Part shown: positions 25,264 to 34,878 of the stretch, in pieces
How the letters are laid out: each line of letters begins with the position of its first letter
Numbering within the stretch: position 1 is the stretch's first letter
Assembly: GCA_020849765.1 (NCBI GenBank)
Contig: JADLAY010000075.1
Location: forward strand, 179,911-243,910
From: Anaerolineae bacterium
Lineage (GTDB): Bacteria; Chloroflexota; Anaerolineae; Aggregatilineales; Phototrophicaceae
Direction of reading: 5' to 3'
Length of the DNA: 64,000 bases
Program-made: the position numbers and the translations under genes
Notes under the pieces: generated by a model
The model's input: the letters and a program-made list of their open reading frames with translations, nothing else
Told to the model about the DNA's origin: nothing
Databases searched by the model: none

Positions 25264-26226
25264 ATGCATGTCATCGCCTATCAGGGTTACAGGACGTGGG
25301 AGCCTGGCGCGGATGAAGTAGATAATCTGCTACACCGTGAGGACGTGGTGCTGTGGCTGGATATGACCGGCCCCACGCCGGAGGAGGTCCATATCCTGCG
25401 GGAAGTTCTGCGCATGCATCCGCTCGCCATCGAGCAGGTGCTCGACCACAAGCAGCGGCCTAAGGTCGAGGAATATGCCGATCATCTGTTTGCGATCATG
25501 AACTCGGCAAACATGGATGGCATCGACGTGCAGTTTCGCGAGCTGGATATTTTCGTGCAGCGCCAGCTCCTCGTCACCGTGCATCGCTTTGAAGAGCCTG
25601 GCCTTCTCGATGTTCGGCGACTGGTCAACGATGCTTGCGCGACCAAAGGCATGACGACCGGCTATCTGCTCTATACACTGGTTCAAGTCATCGTCGATTC
25701 GTACTTTCCCGTGCTCGATCGACTCGAAGCTGAGTTGGACGAACTCGAAGACAAGATCATTCAGAAGCCGAGCAATGAGAAGCTGGCCCGCTTGTTCCAT
25801 CTCAAGCGCGTCGTCTCGGAAATCTGGCGCATTGCCGGCCAGCAGCGCGATATGTTCAGCCTGCTGATGCGCGACGAGTCGCCCTACATCAATCAGACGC
25901 AGCTACGCTACTACCTGCGCGACGTCTACGATCACCTGCTGCGTATTTATGACAACGCCAACGCCGTGCGCGAAAATGTCGTCAGCGCGGTCGATCTGTT
26001 CTTCTCGGCTCAGTCGCAGCAGTTGAACTTCTTCGTCAACCGGCTGACGCTGGCGACGATTGCCCTGGGCGTGCTCTCGGTCATCACCGGCTTTTTCGGC
26101 ATGAATTTTGAAGTCATGTGGCCGGTGTCAATGGATGAGCCATACGGGGTCTTCTTTGTCGTCGTCGTGAGTTTGGGGGTACTTGGTATTCTGTGGTTTG
26201 TGCTCCAGCGGCAAAGGCAACCCTAA
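25264..26226 (+). CDS. corA: CorA-family Mg2+/divalent cation transporter
   Basis: The 320-residue protein has a large acidic cytoplasmic N-terminal domain (about 1-250) and two C-terminal membrane helices. The signature GMNF follows the first helix (ITGFFGMNFEVMWP), as in the GMN pore motif of CorA pentamers, which carry Mg2+, Co2+ or Ni2+ inward. The stretch HPLAIEQVLDHKQRPKVEEYADHLF is the conserved region in the N-terminal domain. Start: ATG at 25264 follows AAAGGGGCC. An in-frame longer version from 25186 would begin inside the promoter box and is not preferred. Confidence 0.92.
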   Translation: MHVIAYQGYRTWEPGADEVDNLLHREDVVLWLDMTGPTPEEVHILREVLRMHPLAIEQVLDHKQRPKVEEYADHLFAIMNSANMDGIDVQFRELDIFVQRQLLVTVHRFEEPGLLDVRRLVNDACATKGMTTGYLLYTLVQVIVDSYFPVLDRLEAELDELEDKIIQKPSNEKLARLFHLKRVVSEIWRIAGQQRDMFSLLMRDESPYINQTQLRYYLRDVYDHLLRIYDNANAVRENVVSAVDLFFSAQSQQLNFFVNRLTLATIALGVLSVITGFFGMNFEVMWPVSMDEPYGVFFVVVVSLGVLGILWFVLQRQRQP

Positions 26227-26255
26227 GGGAAATTGCATGTGTCTCCAGACATATG

Positions 26256-26261
26256 TATACT
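26256..26261 (+). promoter_or_regulatory. -10 box for dnaG
   Basis: TATACT at 26256-26261 lies 25 bases before the ATG at 26287 and within the longer reading frame, which supports the shorter dnaG start. Confidence 0.4.
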
Positions 26262-26286
26262 GGTGGATGAGGGGAGTGGCCTGCTC

Positions 26287-28353
26287 ATGTCGGTTGTCGA
26301 CGACATCAAATCCAGATTGGATATAGTCGAGTACATTTCACGGACGGTGCCGCTCAAACGCGCTGGACGGTCATATAAGGCTTGCTGCCCGTTTCACAGC
26401 GAACGTACGCCGAGCTTTGTGGTCGATCCGAACCGTCAAACGTGGCGTTGTTTCGGTGCCTGCTCGACAGGCGGCGACGTCTTTTCGTTCGCCATGCGCC
26501 AGAACGGCTGGACGTTTGCCGAAGCGCTGCAAGAACTGGGCAAGCTGACGGGCGTCGAAGTGCGCCCGCGCTCGCCGGAGCAGCAGGCCCAGGATGAGGT
26601 GATCGATCGCCTGCGCGGGCTGGTCAAGGCGGCTGCCGAGTTCTACCACGAACAGCTGCTCGACCCGCGCGACTCGGAAGCCAAGCGCACGCTCGATTAC
26701 GTCCGCCAGAAACGCGGCCTGAACGACGAGACGATCCAGCGCTTCATGATCGGCTACGCGCCGCCGGGCTGGAGCACCGCGCTAGAGACGTTCACCACGC
26801 TTGGCTATGACGAAGAAGATCTGGTCACGACCGGGCTCGCCATCCGCAATGACGCCGGGCGGGTCTATGACCGCTTTCGCAATCGCCTGATGATCCCGAT
26901 CCGCGACGGACGCGGGCGCACGGTCGGGTTTGGCGCGCGCGCCCTGGCGGCCGAGGACAATCCCAAGTATCTCAACTCACCGCAGACTACGCTCTTCGAT
27001 AAGAGCCATTTGCTCTTTGGTCTCGATCTGGCCGGGCCTGCCATTCGTGAGCAGGAGACAGTCGTCATCGTCGAAGGCTATCTCGACGCAATCCAGGCGC
27101 ATCAGGCGGGCTACACCAACGTCGTCGCGCAGATGGGCACGGCGCTGACCGAAACCCAGCTCAAGCTGGTCGCGCCGCGTTGGGCGACCAAGATCATCCT
27201 GGCGCTCGATTCGGACGCTGCCGGGCAGAGCGCCACGCGGCGCAGCCTGGAGGTCGCGCGCGAGACGCTGCAAGCCGATTACGGCGGCCGCCTCAGCGTC
27301 GACATTCGCATCCTGACCGTGCCCGACGCTAAAGACCCGGACGATCTGATCCGCGAGCACCCGGAGCAGTGGGAGACGTTGATCGCTCAGGCGGAACCAG
27401 TCGCGGACTACGTGATCGGCATGGAGACCGCGGAGCTGTCGCCGCAGGCATCGCTGCAGGAACGGGCCACGCTGGCGCGCCGGGTACTGCCACTCTTGAT
27501 CGCGTCCGAAAGCAATCTGTATCGCAAAGACAATCTGCAGAAGCTGGCGCTCAAACTGCACATCTCCGAGCGCGATTTGCTGGCCTGGGCGGACGAGCAG
27601 CAGGCAATCGACGCGCTCAAATCCCGGCGGCGCGAGGAAACGCGCCAGGAGATGCCACCGGAACCGGCGCCGTTCGCGCCAGACGACATGGATTGGGTGC
27701 CCACTGATGATCCGTACGCCGCGCCCAGACCGGCACAGACCTTCCCGAGCGTGGGGCGCAGCCCGGAGAACGCGCTCGAACGCGACTGCTTGCGCCTGCT
27801 GCTTTACCAGCCAGACTTGATCTTCGACATTAATCGTAAGTTCCGCGAGCTGGCCAAAAACGATCGTGCGCTGCTGGCCGGGCCGCTCAACGATCTCAAT
27901 CTGGATGATTTCAGCCGCACGGAATACCGCGCGCTGGCGGGGGTCTTCAACGAGGCGCTCGAACAAGATGAACTCGAAATCCTGGCCTACATGCGCGGCC
28001 AGTTGGATGGTGACCTGTGGCGAGAACTGGAGGAAATCATCGCCGGGGATTTGGAGCTACTGCGCCCGCGCTTGCGTCACGGTCTCTCAATCGATCTGGA
28101 GACGGTGGTGCAGGCGGCTCAGCGCACCCATGGTGTGCCTGACCCGATTATGCAGGCGACGGAAAAAGCGTTACGCTTACGCAGTCAGCGTCTGCTGCGC
28201 GAGCGCCAGGAATTGCAGTACTTGCAGATGGATGCAGCAGAATTTGAAAACGAGGTTGAAGAAAATTATGATTCGTATATCATGCTGTCAACGATGGCGC
28301 AGCGTTTAATTGATGCGGCGCTCCGTGAACAGAATCGCGTGAAGCGTTCATGA
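26287..28353 (+). CDS. dnaG: DNA primase DnaG
   Basis: The 688-residue protein has an N-terminal zinc ribbon (CPFHSERTPSF...CFGACSTGGDVFSF, about residues 33-66), the catalytic core with TOPRIM motifs (VVIVEGYLDAI and ALDSDAAGQS), and a C-terminal helicase-binding-like region (about 500-688). It makes the RNA primers for replication. The zinc ribbon has C-x3-C (CFGAC), where the common form is C-x2-C. Start: ATG at 26287 follows GAGGGGAG, and the residues after it (SVVDDIKSRLDIVEYI) match the usual DnaG start. It is followed 80 bases later by rpoD, a frequent pairing in bacteria; rpsU is not here. Confidence 0.95.
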   Translation: MSVVDDIKSRLDIVEYISRTVPLKRAGRSYKACCPFHSERTPSFVVDPNRQTWRCFGACSTGGDVFSFAMRQNGWTFAEALQELGKLTGVEVRPRSPEQQAQDEVIDRLRGLVKAAAEFYHEQLLDPRDSEAKRTLDYVRQKRGLNDETIQRFMIGYAPPGWSTALETFTTLGYDEEDLVTTGLAIRNDAGRVYDRFRNRLMIPIRDGRGRTVGFGARALAAEDNPKYLNSPQTTLFDKSHLLFGLDLAGPAIREQETVVIVEGYLDAIQAHQAGYTNVVAQMGTALTETQLKLVAPRWATKIILALDSDAAGQSATRRSLEVARETLQADYGGRLSVDIRILTVPDAKDPDDLIREHPEQWETLIAQAEPVADYVIGMETAELSPQASLQERATLARRVLPLLIASESNLYRKDNLQKLALKLHISERDLLAWADEQQAIDALKSRRREETRQEMPPEPAPFAPDDMDWVPTDDPYAAPRPAQTFPSVGRSPENALERDCLRLLLYQPDLIFDINRKFRELAKNDRALLAGPLNDLNLDDFSRTEYRALAGVFNEALEQDELEILAYMRGQLDGDLWRELEEIIAGDLELLRPRLRHGLSIDLETVVQAAQRTHGVPDPIMQATEKALRLRSQRLLRERQELQYLQMDAAEFENEVEENYDSYIMLSTMAQRLIDAALREQNRVKRS

Positions 28354-28433
28354 GTCTCCGTTCCCTCCATCCAACGCGCATCAGGCGCTTGGCGATCCCA
28401 TCTTCATCCTATTTCATTTGGTAGAGAGAGCAT

Positions 28434-30071
<1,638 letters not shown>

Positions 30072-30079
30072 GATTGCAG

Positions 30080-30108
30080 AGGACGGTTGAGAAGCCGTCC
30101 TTTGTTTT
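30080..30108 (+). terminator. Rho-independent terminator after rpoD
   Basis: AGGACGGTT (30080-30088), a GAGA tetraloop, and AGCCGTCCT (30093-30101; one G-T wobble), followed by TTGTTTT. Confidence 0.85.
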
Positions 30109-30117
30109 ACCGATGGT

Positions 30118-30146
30118 TTTACGCCGGTTTTGAAATGCACTACAAT
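30118..30146 (+). promoter_or_regulatory. Promoter of arginase-family gene
   Basis: TTTACG (30118-30123) and TACAAT (30141-30146) are separated by 17 bases, about 50 bases before the ATG at 30198. Confidence 0.5.
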
Positions 30147-30197
30147 GGGACTCTATTGTTCGCTCGACTAACATGAGCTGTTAAGAGAGCCTGCCCC

Positions 30198-31118
30198 ATG
30201 CCGCCAGTCAAGAAAACCATCACCATCATCGAAGCGCCGTCCAATCTTGGCCTGATGCCGCCCGCGCCGGGGAAAACGCCCGGCGTCAACTACGCACCGG
30301 CAGCGCTCAAGACGGCTCAGTTGGCGAGCCGTTTGCGCGCGCAGGACGGCGGACGGGTTGAAGCGCCGATCTACAATCCGCAGATCGAGCCTGAGACGGG
30401 CATACGCAATGCCGCCGCCATCCGTGGCTACAGCACCCGGCTGGCCGAAGCCGTTGGCCGCGTCGTCAAGACGGATCGCTTCGTCCTCGTCCTCGGCGGC
30501 GATTGCAGCATTCTGCTCGGCTCGGCGCTGGCGCTGCGTCGCCTGGGGCGCTATGGCCTCGTCTTCATCGACGGGCATACCGATTTTCACACGCCGCAGA
30601 CGACGCGCAGCGGCGGGGTGGCGGGGATGGATCTGGCGCTCGTCACCGGCAACGGGCCGGAACTGCTGACGAACATCGGTGGCCTGAAGCCCTACATCCG
30701 CGAAACCGACACGGTCCTGCTCGGCAACCGTGACATTGCCGACCCGCGCACGTACCCCGCCAAGCACATCTTTGGCTCGCAGGTGCAGATGATCCCACTG
30801 GATAAGCTGCGCGCGCTCGGCATCGACAGCGTCATCCAGCAAATGCTGCAAAAGTTCGAGATCAGCGCGGTTTCCGGTTTCTTCATCCATCTCGACGTCG
30901 ACGTGATTGACAACGCGGTCATGCCCGCCGTCGATTCGCCGCAGCCGGGCGGGTTAAGCTACATCGAGCTGGGGCGCATTTTGCGCGGGCTGCTGACGTC
31001 GGATCTCGTGGTCGGCATGGAAATCACCATCTACGATCCGGATCGTGACCCGGACGGCTCGGCGGCGCGCGATTTCGTCAGTGCCCTGGTGCATATCTTC
31101 AGTACCGTCTATGAGTGA
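30198..31118 (+). CDS. Arginase/agmatinase-family ureohydrolase
   Basis: The 306-residue protein has the arginase fold signatures in order: GGDCSILLG (about 96-104), FIDGHTDFH (about 124-132) and HLDVDVID (about 233-240), which provide the two-manganese site. In arginases the first motif is normally GGDHS; here Cys stands where a Mn-ligand His is expected, while Asp-His-Asp of the second and both Asp of the third are present. The reaction is probably amidine hydrolysis releasing urea or a related product; the substrate (arginine, agmatine, formiminoglutamate or other) cannot be chosen. The gene overlaps the next one by 8 bases, so they form an operon. Confidence 0.85.
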   Translation: MPPVKKTITIIEAPSNLGLMPPAPGKTPGVNYAPAALKTAQLASRLRAQDGGRVEAPIYNPQIEPETGIRNAAAIRGYSTRLAEAVGRVVKTDRFVLVLGGDCSILLGSALALRRLGRYGLVFIDGHTDFHTPQTTRSGGVAGMDLALVTGNGPELLTNIGGLKPYIRETDTVLLGNRDIADPRTYPAKHIFGSQVQMIPLDKLRALGIDSVIQQMLQKFEISAVSGFFIHLDVDVIDNAVMPAVDSPQPGGLSYIELGRILRGLLTSDLVVGMEITIYDPDRDPDGSAARDFVSALVHIFSTVYE

Positions 31119-32100
31119 ACTCGTCTACTGTCCCATCTGCGGGCATAACCTGATCTGGCGTGAAGAGGGCGGTCGCCTGCGCCAGGCGTGCGAGAGCTGT
31201 GGCTACATTCACTACGTCAACCCGATCCCCGCAGTCGGCATCCTGATCGAATACGAAGACGGCATTGTGCTGATCCGGCGCAACAATCCGCCGCATAAAG
31301 ATGAGTGGACGCTGCCGAGCGGCTTCATCGAAGCCGACGAGAGCGCGGAAGACGCCGCCGTCCGTGAAGCCAAAGAAGAAACCGGGCTCGACGTTCAGAT
31401 CCTCGAACTGGCTGGGATCAACTCGTTCCCGGAAGGCCCGCCGATGAGCGGCATCATCGTCTTCTACCGCGCGCAGCCCGTCGGCGGCAGTTTGCGCGCA
31501 GGTGACGACGCCAGCGACGCGCGCATCTTCCCGTTCGAAAGCATCCCGCTGCTGCCTTTCCGCACGCACCGTGAAGCGATGGCGCAGTATCTCCAGGAGC
31601 GCAAGGTCAAGACCGGCCTCTACGTGCAGGCGGACGACGCGCAGGAAGTCGAAGGTCGTGACTTCCTCATTCGCCCGGCAGAGAGCACTGATGTGCAAGA
31701 ACTGCTGGCGCTCCTGCAGCTCATTCCGGCCAATCGCGACCTGTCGGACGAGCAGTGGCGTGACGTGGCGCTGCGTTTCCGCGAGGCCAACGGCGTCGAG
31801 GTCTTCGTCGCGCAGTTGAATCAACAGCCGCCGATCCTGATCGGTTTCATCGCGCTCTCGGTCATGCGCGGCCTGACAGAAGGGCGCGGCTTCATCAATG
31901 ACATGGCTGTGCTGCCGACGCATCAACGGCGCGGCGTTGGCGCAGCGCTGCTAGAAGCGGCGCTCAAGCGCGCTGCGCGGCTCAACCTGACGCACGTGAT
32001 GGTCAATACCGACCGCGCCAACGAGCGCGCTCGCGCCTTCTATGCGGCGCTGGGCTTCGCCGAAAGCAGCGTCCTGCACCTCAAGCTGCGCCAGGGGTGA
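31111..32100 (+). CDS. Zinc-ribbon NUDIX hydrolase fused to GNAT acetyltransferase
   Basis: The 329-residue protein has three parts. Residues 1-35 form a zinc ribbon (CPICGHNL...CESCGYIHYVNP) as in NADH-pyrophosphatase-like NUDIX proteins. Residues about 38-165 carry a complete Nudix box, GFIEADESAEDAAVREAKEE followed by TGLD. Residues about 180-329 are a GNAT domain, with INDMAVLPTHQRRGVGAALL as the acetyl-CoA-binding motif and a C-terminal RARAFYAALGF. It would hydrolyse a nucleoside-diphosphate derivative and acetylate an amine; the true substrates are unknown. Start: ATG at 31111, inside the end of the arginase-family gene; a longer in-frame start at 31045 is not supported. Confidence 0.88.
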   Translation: MSELVYCPICGHNLIWREEGGRLRQACESCGYIHYVNPIPAVGILIEYEDGIVLIRRNNPPHKDEWTLPSGFIEADESAEDAAVREAKEETGLDVQILELAGINSFPEGPPMSGIIVFYRAQPVGGSLRAGDDASDARIFPFESIPLLPFRTHREAMAQYLQERKVKTGLYVQADDAQEVEGRDFLIRPAESTDVQELLALLQLIPANRDLSDEQWRDVALRFREANGVEVFVAQLNQQPPILIGFIALSVMRGLTEGRGFINDMAVLPTHQRRGVGAALLEAALKRAARLNLTHVMVNTDRANERARAFYAALGFAESSVLHLKLRQG

Positions 32101-32208
32101 GCCGGTCGCTGGGCGGAATGCATAAATAGGCAGAATTGATTCTGCTCGCGGATATTTTTCGCTCATAATAGATCACAGCGCGATGTACCTTGAGGTGAGT
32201 TTCTCACG

Positions 32209-33306
32209 ATGACCGAATCGACCGGGCTGCGCTGGGCATCGGGCTGCTTCAAACGCGGCAATGGAGATGTCCCCGGCACCTACACCGCCAATTACCGCTT
32301 GAGCGACTTGATCGAGCAGGGCTTGATCGATGCGGATGCGGCGCGCGAATTCCTCGCGGCTGCCGGTCTGGTCGAGTGCGTCTGGCAGATGACGTGGGCG
32401 GACGATGCGCTCACGCCGACCGAAGCCTTGGAGACACGGCTGGCGTCCGGCCATGGCTACGTCGTCTTCGTCCACGGTTGGACGGGCAATCACACCATCT
32501 GGGAGAGCATCCCGTCGTTAGTCGCCGCTAATGATCGGCGCCTGGTCGCGCTGGCGGTCGATCACAATGGTTTTGGCGCGTCGCTGCTGACGGACGAAAC
32601 CCCGCCGCTCGATTCGTGTAATCCGCCTGCCGCCATGCGCACGATCGAACTGCTGATCGATCTGCTGGGTCTGCGCGAACTGCCAGAGCCGAAAGTGATC
32701 AACTTCGTCGGCCACAGCATGGGCGGCGCGATGCTCTTCTATCTCGATCCTGAGCACTGGCGCGAAGGCGAAGAGACTCGTTACGCCATATCGCCCGCGC
32801 TCCTATTAGAGGATGAGCAAAATCGCATCTTCTATACGGCGCTGGGGATCGGCATTGGCATCGTCAATCTGGTGCCCGTCTTCGAGATCGTCGAGCGCGC
32901 CCTCAGGCCGAGTGTGGTCGATGCGCTGTGCCAGGGCGCCAGCAGCTACGTCAAGAACGCGCACACGGAGCAGTATCAGGAGACGCCGCGCGGCATCACC
33001 GCCGCAACCTTCATCGCCATGGGCCTGCTCGATAACCGCCAGATCGCGCATAACTTCGACCTGTTCCGCATCATCCTCGGCCATCGCGATCGGCTGGTCG
33101 ACGTGATTGCGATGCTCGACCTGCTCAGCACATTGGAGTTTCCGGCGCGCAACGTGCGCGTCGTCGCCGGAACGCATTATCTGTTCAGTGTGGGGGTCGA
33201 TTCGGTCTTCCAGCATGCCCAGAATCGCGAGCTTGTGGTGGAGGATATTCTCTCGCTTCATGAGCGTGCTTATGCGCTTTTGCGCCAGTCGTCACGAAGC
33301 CGTTAG
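32209..33306 (+). CDS. Alpha/beta-hydrolase
   Basis: The 365-residue protein shows YVVFVHGWTGNHTIWESIP (about 84-102, the oxyanion-hole HG motif) and the nucleophile elbow NFVGHSMGGAM with Ser170. VVAGTHYLFS near the end probably contains the catalytic His. A lid-like insertion separates these parts (about 195-300). An N-terminal extension of about 80 residues has no recognised fold. It is a soluble esterase- or lipase-like enzyme; the substrate is unknown. Start ATG at 32209. It lies 108 bases after the NUDIX-GNAT gene and 89 bases before nuoA, so it may be separately transcribed. Confidence 0.85.
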   Translation: MTESTGLRWASGCFKRGNGDVPGTYTANYRLSDLIEQGLIDADAAREFLAAAGLVECVWQMTWADDALTPTEALETRLASGHGYVVFVHGWTGNHTIWESIPSLVAANDRRLVALAVDHNGFGASLLTDETPPLDSCNPPAAMRTIELLIDLLGLRELPEPKVINFVGHSMGGAMLFYLDPEHWREGEETRYAISPALLLEDEQNRIFYTALGIGIGIVNLVPVFEIVERALRPSVVDALCQGASSYVKNAHTEQYQETPRGITAATFIAMGLLDNRQIAHNFDLFRIILGHRDRLVDVIAMLDLLSTLEFPARNVRVVAGTHYLFSVGVDSVFQHAQNRELVVEDILSLHERAYALLRQSSRSR

Positions 33307-33310
33307 TTCC

Positions 33311-33381
33311 TTGACTTCAGGATTTGAACATGTTAACCTCAATTTGCCGTGATTGTTCTTTTTTGAACAAACTGAACGTTC
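33311..33381 (+). promoter_or_regulatory. nuo operon promoter with GAAC/GTTC inverted repeats
   Basis: TTGACT (33311-33316) and TAACCT (33334-33339, preceded by TGT) are 17 bases apart. Downstream lie TTGTTC-TTTTTT-GAACAA (33353-33370) and GAACGTTC (33374-33381). AACATGTT overlaps the promoter at 33327-33334. These are candidate operators just before the nuoA ATG at 33396. Confidence 0.45.
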
Positions 33382-33395
33382 TAACTGGGTGAGTC

Positions 33396-33758
33396 ATGCC
33401 GACTTTGAATGCCTTCGCGCCGATCGCCGCACTGGTGATAATTTCGGTGCTCGTAACCATCCTGATCTCGCTCTTGTCCTACCTGATGGGACCCTTCAAA
33501 CCAACTTCGCGCAAGACCGCTCCGTATGAAAGCGGTATGAAGCCGATTGGTCCAGCGAGACGCCGTTATTCGGTGCGCTTCTATCTGATCGCCGTGCTTT
33601 TCATCCTGTTCGATATTGAAGTGATCTTCTTCCTCCCGTGGGCGGTTGTCTTCCGGGATTTGGGGTTTTATGGGTTAGTCGCGATGGGCATTTTCACCCT
33701 TGTGCTCACCATCGGTCTGATTTATGAGTGGAAAGTGGGAGCGCTGGAATGGGAGTAG
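33396..33758 (+). CDS. nuoA: NADH-quinone oxidoreductase subunit A
   Basis: The 120-residue protein has three membrane helices (about 9-30, 63-83, 90-112) and the family signature KTAPYESGMKPIGPARRRYSVRFYLIA, followed by FILFDIEVIFFLPWA. NuoA is part of the quinone-site end of complex I. Length is normal. It begins the operon and overlaps nuoB by 10 bases, indicating translational coupling. Confidence 0.96.
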   Translation: MPTLNAFAPIAALVIISVLVTILISLLSYLMGPFKPTSRKTAPYESGMKPIGPARRRYSVRFYLIAVLFILFDIEVIFFLPWAVVFRDLGFYGLVAMGIFTLVLTIGLIYEWKVGALEWE

Positions 33759-34246
33759 TTGGTTCCAAGCTCGGTAATCTGGGCGTGGTCACGACCACGC
33801 TGGAAACTGCGGTGAACTGGGGACGCACCGGCGCGATGTGGCCCCTGTTGTTCGGTCTTGCCTGCTGCGCCATCGAAATGATGAGCACCCAGGCATCGAA
33901 TTACGATCTGTCGCGCTTTGGGATGGAGTTGAATCGCGCCAGCCCGCGCCAGAGCGATCTGATGATCGTCGCCGGGCGTGTGACGCGCAAGATGGCGCCC
34001 GTCGTCCGCCAGCTCTACGATCAGATGGCGTCGCCCCGTTACGTCATTTCGATGGGCGATTGCGCATCCTGCGGCGGTGTTTACAACAACTATGCGATTG
34101 TCCAGGGCGTCGATGAGATCATCCCGGTCGACGTCTACGTTGCCGGGTGCCCGCCGCGCCCAGAGCAGCTCATCCACGGCATCATCACCCTCCATGAGAA
34201 GGTGAAGGGCGAGCGATTTGCCGATTGGTTGACTGAAGAAGCCTAG
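33749..34246 (+). CDS. nuoB: NADH-quinone oxidoreductase subunit B
   Basis: The 165-residue protein carries the ligands of the terminal [4Fe-4S] cluster N2: ACCAIEMM, GDCASCGG and VAGCPPRPE. It passes electrons from the peripheral arm to quinone. The ATG at 33749 lies inside the end of nuoA; a GTG at 33728 would add seven residues. The gap to nuoC holds a strong hairpin (34271-34291). Confidence 0.96.
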   Translation: MGVVGSKLGNLGVVTTTLETAVNWGRTGAMWPLLFGLACCAIEMMSTQASNYDLSRFGMELNRASPRQSDLMIVAGRVTRKMAPVVRQLYDQMASPRYVISMGDCASCGGVYNNYAIVQGVDEIIPVDVYVAGCPPRPEQLIHGIITLHEKVKGERFADWLTEEA

Positions 34247-34270
34247 TCGATATGATAGAACTTCGAGGCG

Positions 34271-34291
34271 GGGCGAACCAGCGGTTCGCCC
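34271..34291 (+). other. Strong hairpin between nuoB and nuoC
   Basis: GGGCGAACC (34271-34279) and GGTTCGCCC (34283-34291) form a perfect 9-bp stem with loop AGC. No T-run follows (TTGTCACG), so this is more likely an RNA-processing, stability or attenuation element than a full terminator. Confidence 0.55.
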
Positions 34292-34320
34292 TTGTCACGT
34301 GAAAGATTGGACGAAAGACG

Positions 34321-34860
34321 ATGCAAATCCCAGCGGCACTCAACCCGGTGGACGCGCTCAAAGGCAAGATGCCGGAAGCCGTGATCGACGTCAAGACGTT
34401 CCGCGACGAAACGACCATCATTGTTGAGCCAGCGCGTTTGCCAGAGATCTTGCATTATTTGCGCGATACGCGCGGGCTGGTCTACAACTATCTCTCCGAT
34501 ATCAGCCCGGTGGATTACTACCCAGAGACGCGCTACGACGGCCAGCGCTTCGCCGTGAGCTATCACATCTACTCGCTGCTGTACAACCGCCGTCTGCGCA
34601 TCAAGATCTATCTGTTCGAAGATGATCCGACGGTGCCGACGGCGACCGAAGTCTATCCGGCAGCCAACTGGCTGGAACGCGAAGCGTACGACATGATGGG
34701 GATTGTCTTCAGCGGACATCCCGACCTGCGCCGCATTCTGATGCCGGAAGACTGGCAGGGCCATCCGCAGCGACGTGATTACCCGCTGGGCTACGAGACG
34801 CCGATGTTCTCGTTCAATGTGGAAGAGATCGCCCGGCACAAACCCTTCGCTAAAGAATAG
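34321..34860 (+). CDS. nuoC: NADH-quinone oxidoreductase subunit C
   Basis: The 179-residue protein is the 30-kDa-type subunit of the peripheral arm. It has the family motif NWLEREAYDMMGIVFSGHPDLRRILMPEDW (about 118-147) followed by HPQRRDYPLGYE. It contacts NuoD and helps position the quinone site. NuoC and NuoD are separate here, not fused as in some enterobacteria. The 3' end is 18 bases from the nuoD ATG. Confidence 0.95.
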   Translation: MQIPAALNPVDALKGKMPEAVIDVKTFRDETTIIVEPARLPEILHYLRDTRGLVYNYLSDISPVDYYPETRYDGQRFAVSYHIYSLLYNRRLRIKIYLFEDDPTVPTATEVYPAANWLEREAYDMMGIVFSGHPDLRRILMPEDWQGHPQRRDYPLGYETPMFSFNVEEIARHKPFAKE

Positions 34861-34878
34861 GGTGTGGAGATTGAGCGT

